Below, piece by piece: positions 13,116 through 16,377 of a DNA stretch of 16,377 nucleotides. The position numbers were made by a program, and so were the translations under genes. The DNA comes from Clostridiales bacterium (GTDB taxonomy: Bacteria; Bacillota; Clostridia; Lachnospirales; WRAX01): positions 1 to 16,377 of the forward strand of contig JAITMW010000168.1 of NCBI GenBank assembly GCA_031277155.1, given 5' to 3'. Each line of letters opens with the position of its first letter. Positions within the stretch are counted from its first letter, which is position 1. The notes under the pieces are model-generated. The model was not told the origin of the DNA. It did not search any database and saw only the letters and a list, made by a program, of their open reading frames with translations.

Positions 13116-15748
13116 AAAGCCTCGCCGCGCTTGTCGGCAATGGCAGATTGCGCCGCCGCCAGGCGCGCAATTGGCACGCGATATGGCGAGCATGAGACAT
13201 AATCCAGCCCCAGACGATGGCAAAAGTCGATGGAGCTTGGGTCGCCGCCGTGTTCGCCGCAAATGCCCAGCTTTAAATCGGGACGGGTTTTGCGGCCCCG
13301 CTCTACGGAGATTTTCATCAATTCGCCCACGGCAATTTGGTCCAGACGGGCGGTTGGGTCGACCTCGAAGATGTTGCGCTCGAGATAATCCACCATAATT
13401 TTGCCCGCGTCGTCACGAGAGATGCCGTATGTCATCTGGGTGAGGTCGTTTGTGCCAAATGAGAAGAATTCGGCCTCTTTCGCGATTTCGCCGGAAAGCA
13501 TACAGGCGCGGGGAATTTCAATCATGGTGCCTATCATATATTCGACCTTTGTGGCGGATTTTGACAGGATTTCCTTGGCGGTTTTTTCCACAACGCTCTT
13601 GACAAAGTTATATTCTTTTGTGTCACAAGTCAGAGGTATCATAATTTCGGGCTTTACCGTGATGCCCTTGTTTTGAACCTCAATGGCCGCCTCCAGGATG
13701 GCCGTGGTCTGCATTTCGGCTATTTCCGGATAGCTGACGGCAAGGCGCAGGCCGCGATGGCCCATCATTGGATTGATTTCGTGCAGGGCGTGGCTTTTTT
13801 CTTTAAGCTCCGTGGTGGATTTGCCCGTCAATTTGGCCAAAATTTCAAATTCTTGGTCGCTTTTCGGGACAAATTCGTGCAATGGCGGGTCAAGAAGGCG
13901 GATTGTCACGGGCAGGCCGCCCATGGCCTTGAATATGCCGGCATAGTCCTCTTTTTGGAAGCCCAGCAGGTCGTCGCAAGCCTTGCGGCGCTCTTGGGTA
14001 GTTTCCGCCAAAATCATCACCTGTATTTTCGGCAGGCGCTCTTTGTCAAAGAACATATGCTCGGAACGGGTAAGGCCAATGCCCTCTGCACCAAAGCCTA
14101 TGGCCTTTTGGGCGTCCTCCGGCGTGTCACAGTTGGTGCGCACGCCCAATCTTCTGGATTTATCCGCCCAGGACATAAATGTGGCAAAATCGCCGGAAAT
14201 TTCGCTTTCAACGGTGCCGATGGCCTCGCCGTACACAACGCCGGATGTGCCGTCAAGGGAAATTACATCCCCCTCTTTGTAGGTATTGCCGCCCAGCGTG
14301 AAGAATTTGCCGGCCTCGTTAAGTTTTATGGCCTCGCAGCCGGATATGCAGCAAGTGCCCATTTGGCGCGCCACAAGGGCCGCGTGGGATGTCATGCCGC
14401 CTTTAACCGTCAGTATGCCTTCGGAAACCTGCATACCTCGAATATCTTCGGGAGAGGTCTCGCTGCGCACCAAAATGACTTTTTCGCCTCTTTCGGCGGC
14501 GGCTTCGGCATCTTCCGACGTGAAATATACCTTGCCGCAAGCGGCGCCCGGCGAAGCTCCCAGGGCCTTGCCAATGGCCGTGGCTTTCTTTAAGGCCGCC
14601 TCGTCAAATACAGGATGCAAAAGCTGGTCCAGCTGCTTTGCGTCAACCTTCATCAGGGCGTCTTCTTCGGTGATAAGACCCTCTTTCACAAGGTCAATGG
14701 CAATGCGCAATGCCGCCGCCGCCGTGGTTTTGGCGTTTCTGGTCTGCAAGAAATACAGCTTGTCCCTTTCAATTGTAATTTCCATATCCTGGACGTCTTT
14801 GTAATGCTTTTCGAGAACGTCGCACCATTTCACAAATTCGTCATAGATGCGCGGGTTTTCGTCTTTCAGCTCTGCAAAAGGCTTTGGCGTGCGCAGGCCG
14901 GCCACAACGTCTTCGCCCTGGGCGTTCATCATATATTCTCCATAAATTTCCTTTTCGCCCGTGGCGGCGTTTCGCGAAAAAACAACGCCGGTGCCGCTGT
15001 CGTCGCCCATATTGCCAAACACCATGGCCTGGACATTTACGGCTGTTCCCCATTCATAGGGGATGTCGTGCATACGGCGATAGATGAAGGCACGCTCGTT
15101 ATCCCAGCTGCGGAAAACGGCGCAAACAGCTTCATACAGTTGCTCTTTGGCGTCGCTTGGAAAATCGCGCCCTTGGTCGTCACGATAAATCTTTTTGAAA
15201 ATTTCCGAAACTTCCTTCATTTGGTCGCCGTTTAGGTCCAAATCTTCCTTGGCGCCCACTTTTTCCTTATATTCGCTAAAGACCTTCTCGAATTTATGCT
15301 TGTCCACACCGATGACAACATCGGAAAACATCATGATAAAGCGGCGGTAGTTGTCATATGCAAAGCGCGGGTTGCCCGTGCTTTTTGCCATTGCATCCGC
15401 CGACACGTCGTTGAGGCCCAGATTTAGCACCGTGTCCATCATGCCCGGCATGGACGCGCGGCTGCCCGAGCGCACAGAAACCAGCAGGGGATTTTGCGCG
15501 TCGCCGAATTTCTTGTCTTCAATTTGTTCCAACTTGGCAATTGCCGCGTCAATTTGGTTTTTTACCTCGTCGCTCATCACTCTGCCGGACTTGTTGTACA
15601 GCGTGCAGGCCTCCGTCGTTACAACAAAGCCCTGAGGAATGGGCAGCCCCAGTGCCGTCATCTCCGCCAAATTGGCGCCTTTGCCGCCCAGAAGGTTGCG
15701 CATCGTGCCATCGCCTTCCTTAAACATATACACATACTTTTCAGCCAT
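13100..15748 (-). CDS. ppdK: Pyruvate, phosphate dikinase
   Basis: PPDK interconverts ATP + phosphate + pyruvate with AMP + diphosphate + phosphoenolpyruvate; in anaerobes it often serves glycolysis or gluconeogenesis. The 882-aa protein contains the N-terminal ATP-grasp domain (about 1-350, with GGKGANLAEM and SVRSGSRASMPGMMDT), the swivelling phosphohistidine domain with GGMTSHAALVARQMG and catalytic His455, and the C-terminal PEP/pyruvate TIM barrel with RLLDPPLHEF, GTNDLTQMTYG and CGEHGGDP (Cys830). All catalytic residues are intact. The ATG has GGGAGGT about 5 nt upstream. It is monocistronic in appearance, with a good promoter. The last few residues come from a tandem repeat and extend beyond the usual AAAQ.AI ending. 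Confidence 0.98.
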   Translation of the reverse strand: MAEKYVYMFKEGDGTMRNLLGGKGANLAEMTALGLPIPQGFVVTTEACTLYNKSGRVMSDEVKNQIDAAIAKLEQIEDKKFGDAQNPLLVSVRSGSRASMPGMMDTVLNLGLNDVSADAMAKSTGNPRFAYDNYRRFIMMFSDVVIGVDKHKFEKVFSEYKEKVGAKEDLDLNGDQMKEVSEIFKKIYRDDQGRDFPSDAKEQLYEAVCAVFRSWDNERAFIYRRMHDIPYEWGTAVNVQAMVFGNMGDDSGTGVVFSRNAATGEKEIYGEYMMNAQGEDVVAGLRTPKPFAELKDENPRIYDEFVKWCDVLEKHYKDVQDMEITIERDKLYFLQTRNAKTTAAAALRIAIDLVKEGLITEEDALMKVDAKQLDQLLHPVFDEAALKKATAIGKALGASPGAACGKVYFTSEDAEAAAERGEKVILVRSETSPEDIRGMQVSEGILTVKGGMTSHAALVARQMGTCCISGCEAIKLNEAGKFFTLGGNTYKEGDVISLDGTSGVVYGEAIGTVESEISGDFATFMSWADKSRRLGVRTNCDTPEDAQKAIGFGAEGIGLTRSEHMFFDKERLPKIQVMILAETTQERRKACDDLLGFQKEDYAGIFKAMGGLPVTIRLLDPPLHEFVPKSDQEFEILAKLTGKSTTELKEKSHALHEINPMMGHRGLRLAVSYPEIAEMQTTAILEAAIEVQNKGITVKPEIMIPLTCDTKEYNFVKSVVEKTAKEILSKSATKVEYMIGTMIEIPRACMLSGEIAKEAEFFSFGTNDLTQMTYGISRDDAGKIMVDYLERNIFEVDPTARLDQIAVGELMKISVERGRKTRPDLKLGICGEHGGDPSSIDFCHRLGLDYVSCSPYRVPIARLAAAQSAIADKRGEALVSIG

Positions 15749-15786
15749 GTCCTACCTCCCAAAAATTGTATAATTTTTTCCACATA

Positions 15787-15815
15787 ATTATAGCATATAT
15801 TCCAAGCATTTGCAA
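15787..15815 (-). promoter_or_regulatory. ppdK promoter
   Basis: TTGCAA (15810-15815), 17 nt, then a perfect TATAAT (15787-15792) on the - strand, about 40 nt upstream of the ppdK ATG. It is divergent from the toxin promoter at 15863-15891. A small AT-rich inverted repeat (15761-15767 with 15772-15778) lies between it and the ribosome binding site. Confidence 0.82.
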
Positions 15816-15862
15816 TCTTTTTAGGATTTTGGGGCGGGGCAGACCCTTAAGGAAATTTCTTG

Positions 15863-15891
15863 TTGAAAAAAGGCAATTTATGTGATAAAAT
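15863..15891 (+). promoter_or_regulatory. Promoter of the putative type I toxin mRNA
   Basis: TTGAAA (15863-15868), 17 nt, TAAAAT (15886-15891). The predicted transcript starts near 15898, just before the 14-nt sequence (15903-15916) that is complementary to the 3' end of the same RNA. Confidence 0.75.
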
Positions 15892-15972
15892 GGGGTTGCA
15901 ACAAGAAGAAACAACCACAAAGCACAAATTTGCGCCCTATTTAGGGGCACAAATAAGAGCGGTTGGCTAAAT

Positions 15973-15988
15973 CCCCTTATGAAAGGGG
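15973..15988 (+). promoter_or_regulatory. Hairpin sequestering the toxin Shine-Dalgarno
   Basis: CCCCTT (15973-15978) pairs perfectly with AAGGGG (15983-15988) around an ATGA loop, masking the G-run that would bind 16S rRNA. Masked ribosome binding sites are a known feature of type I toxin mRNAs. Confidence 0.6.
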
Positions 15989-15997
15989 GTGAAGCGT

Positions 15998-16117
15998 ATG
16001 CTATGTGATATATTTGGCGCAATTATTTTTGCGGCGGGCAATAATTTGCAAATGATATTGTATATTGCCCATATTATATTACAGAAACATAAAATAACCG
16101 CCCCTTGGCTAAAGTAG
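15998..16117 (+). CDS. Putative type I toxin, 39-aa small hydrophobic peptide
   Basis: The ORF encodes a peptide starting MLCDIFGAIIFAAGNN, with a hydrophobic stretch over about residues 5-28 and a basic end (KHK then ITAPWLK). This is the size and layout of membrane-active type I toxins or holin-like toxin peptides, but I cannot name a family with certainty. A GGGGGTG site 6 nt upstream is ideal in sequence yet lies in a 6-bp hairpin (15973-15978 with 15983-15988), so translation is probably held back. The stop codon falls inside the hairpin that ends the antisense RNA. The ORF has its own promoter and terminator and faces a consensus antisense promoter. It is shorter than common gene-calling limits. 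Confidence 0.65.
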   Translation: MLCDIFGAIIFAAGNNLQMILYIAHIILQKHKITAPWLK

Positions 16118-16126
16118 CGGTTATTT
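16085..16126 (-). terminator. Terminator of the antisense RNA
   Basis: A perfect 10-bp stem (16092-16101 with 16117-16126) with a 15-nt loop, followed on the - strand by a T-rich stretch (TTATGTTTCT). On the + strand no T-run follows, so it faces the antisense direction. It overlaps the last codons of the toxin. Confidence 0.65.
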
Positions 16127-16169
16127 AACTTAACCCAGTTTTGGCCAACCGCTTTACGGTTGTTTCTTC
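16085..16169 (-). ncRNA. Putative antisense antitoxin RNA (about 85 nt)
   Basis: Inferred from a perfect - strand promoter (16176-16204) and a hairpin terminator (16085-16126). It would be fully complementary to the last part of the toxin ORF and the whole toxin 3' untranslated region, as in the convergent TxpA/RatA or BsrG/SR4 pairs of Bacillus. Its first nucleotides repeat the first nucleotides of the toxin mRNA because of the terminal inverted repeat. The ends are estimates. Readthrough from rnr upstream would also produce this RNA. Confidence 0.65.
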
Positions 16170-16172
16170 TTT
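16146..16172 (+). terminator. Terminator of the toxin mRNA
   Basis: A 6-bp stem (16146-16151 with 16157-16162), 5-nt loop, then a pyrimidine-rich tail of mostly T. The stem uses the same bases that can pair with the mRNA 5' end, so terminator and fold-back structures compete. Confidence 0.6.
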
Positions 16173-16175
16173 AAT

Positions 16176-16204
16176 ATTATACCACCCGCGCCCAATTATG
16201 TCAA
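16176..16204 (-). promoter_or_regulatory. Perfect-consensus promoter of the antisense RNA
   Basis: TTGACA (16199-16204), exactly 17 nt, TATAAT (16176-16181) on the - strand: both hexamers are perfect sigma-A consensus. It lies 18 nt after the rnr stop and points away from rnr into the toxin gene. No annotated gene needs it, which is the strongest single argument for an antisense RNA. Confidence 0.88.
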
Positions 16205-16221
16205 GCAAAAATAACAATTAG

Positions 16222-16377
16222 CTATATGCCCGCAATCTCAAAATCCAGCCGCCGCATTTCCATATCGGCCTTGGCCACGACAATGCGCAACCCGTCGCCA
16301 ATTCTATAGGTTTTGCCGCTGCGCTCGCCAACCAGGGCGCTGTGCCCCTCGAAGAAGACGTAAAAATCGTCCGTCAG
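16222..16377 (-). CDS. rnr: Ribonuclease R, C-terminal fragment (5' end outside window)
   Basis: The - strand frame is open from the window edge to TAG at 16222-16224, giving 51 residues that begin LTDDFYVFFEGHSALVGERSG and continue KTYRIGDGLRIVVAKADMEMRRLDFEIAGI-like sequence at the end, the S1 RNA-binding domain end of RNase R (DDxYxF...LxGERTGKxYRxGDxxxVxVxxAD...xxxDF). RNase R is a 3'-5' exonuclease that degrades structured RNA. The usual basic tail is missing; the protein ends soon after the S1 domain. smpB, often the next gene in Firmicutes, is not downstream here. No terminator lies between this stop and the antisense promoter. Confidence 0.88.
   Translation of the reverse strand: MTDDFYVFFEGHSALVGERSGKTYRIGDGLRIVVAKADMEMRRLDFEIAGI

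Larger units (their letters stand above)
15903..16171. repeat. Terminal inverted repeat of the toxin transcript (fold-back arms)
   Basis: Arm 1 (15903-15916) is a perfect 14-nt reverse complement of 16158-16171. Arm 2 (15956-15971) is complementary to 16140-16155 with two G-U pairs, including a perfect 10-bp block (15958-15967 with 16144-16153). The 3' arms are 2 nt apart; the 5' arms are separated by a local hairpin (about 15924-15953). In the mRNA these would close a long stem bringing the two ends together. Confidence 0.8.

Noticed and set aside
13673..14593. 306-aa open frame antisense to ppdK
   Set aside because: Shadow of the highly conserved PPDK coding sequence; no independent signals.
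15741..16022. 93-aa - strand frame running from the toxin region into the ppdK start
   Set aside because: It covers the ppdK promoter and leader, the toxin promoter and RNA hairpins, and has no ribosome binding site; better explained as non-coding.
15898..16172. 6S RNA, tmRNA or another classical structured RNA
   Set aside because: The ends pair as in 6S RNA and the locus is next to rnr, where smpB and ssrA often lie, but no tRNA-like domain or tag peptide is present, and the ORF plus opposing consensus promoter fit a toxin-antitoxin pair better.
1..16377. CRISPR arrays, tRNA genes, insertion sequences
   Set aside because: No regularly spaced repeats, cloverleaf sequences, transposase frames or paired terminal repeats were seen on either strand, apart from the small repeats listed.

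Overview
The window looks like a chromosomal segment of an anaerobic, low-to-mid GC Firmicute, most likely of the class Clostridia. The reasons are strong AGGAGG-type ribosome binding sites, TTGACA-17-TATAAT-type promoters, a MecA adaptor, a long clostridial-type PBP2, pyruvate phosphate dikinase, an NhaC antiporter and an HTH/DUF2975 pair. No tRNA, rRNA, CRISPR array, transposase or phage structural gene is visible. The species cannot be named from this sequence.

Left end (1-890, + strand): the 3' end of a VOC/glyoxalase-like gene overlaps purC (SAICAR synthase) by 4 nt. A strong hairpin terminator separates purC from convergent mecA.

Elongasome operon (897-8601, - strand): one good promoter precedes mreB, followed by mreC, a small Dabb (A/B barrel) gene, mreD, mrdA (PBP2), uxaC (glucuronate isomerase) and mecA. 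MreB, MreC, MreD and PBP2 run lateral cell wall synthesis. The Dabb gene splits the usual mreC-mreD junction and is accompanied by a REP-like palindromic repeat that starts at the mreC stop codon. A divergent promoter drives an unrecognised 61-aa protein gene closed by a 19-bp terminator.

Transporter operon (8924-11365, - strand): DUF2975 membrane protein, XRE regulator, a small DUF4926-like protein, ABC ATPase and ABC-2 permease lie in tight order behind one near-consensus promoter. An inverted repeat just upstream of its -35 box is a likely operator.

Metabolic and ion genes (11417-15815, - strand): an NhaC-family Na+/H+ antiporter has a roughly 100-nt leader containing a three-codon ORF and an inverted repeat. 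Upstream of it is pyruvate phosphate dikinase (ppdK), whose 3' end runs into a 10-bp tandem repeat and a GC-rich palindrome.

Right end (15863-16377): between ppdK and the 3' end of rnr (RNase R) lies the most interesting element, an apparently complete type I toxin-antitoxin locus absent from ordinary gene calls because its ORF is only 39 codons. A + strand promoter makes an mRNA for a small hydrophobic peptide with its Shine-Dalgarno inside a hairpin. A perfect-consensus - strand promoter makes an antisense RNA of roughly 85 nt across the toxin 3' end. Each transcript has its own terminator, and the mRNA ends are complementary over 14 nt plus a second stretch of about 16 nt. The assignment rests on architecture; the peptide family is not firmly recognised.
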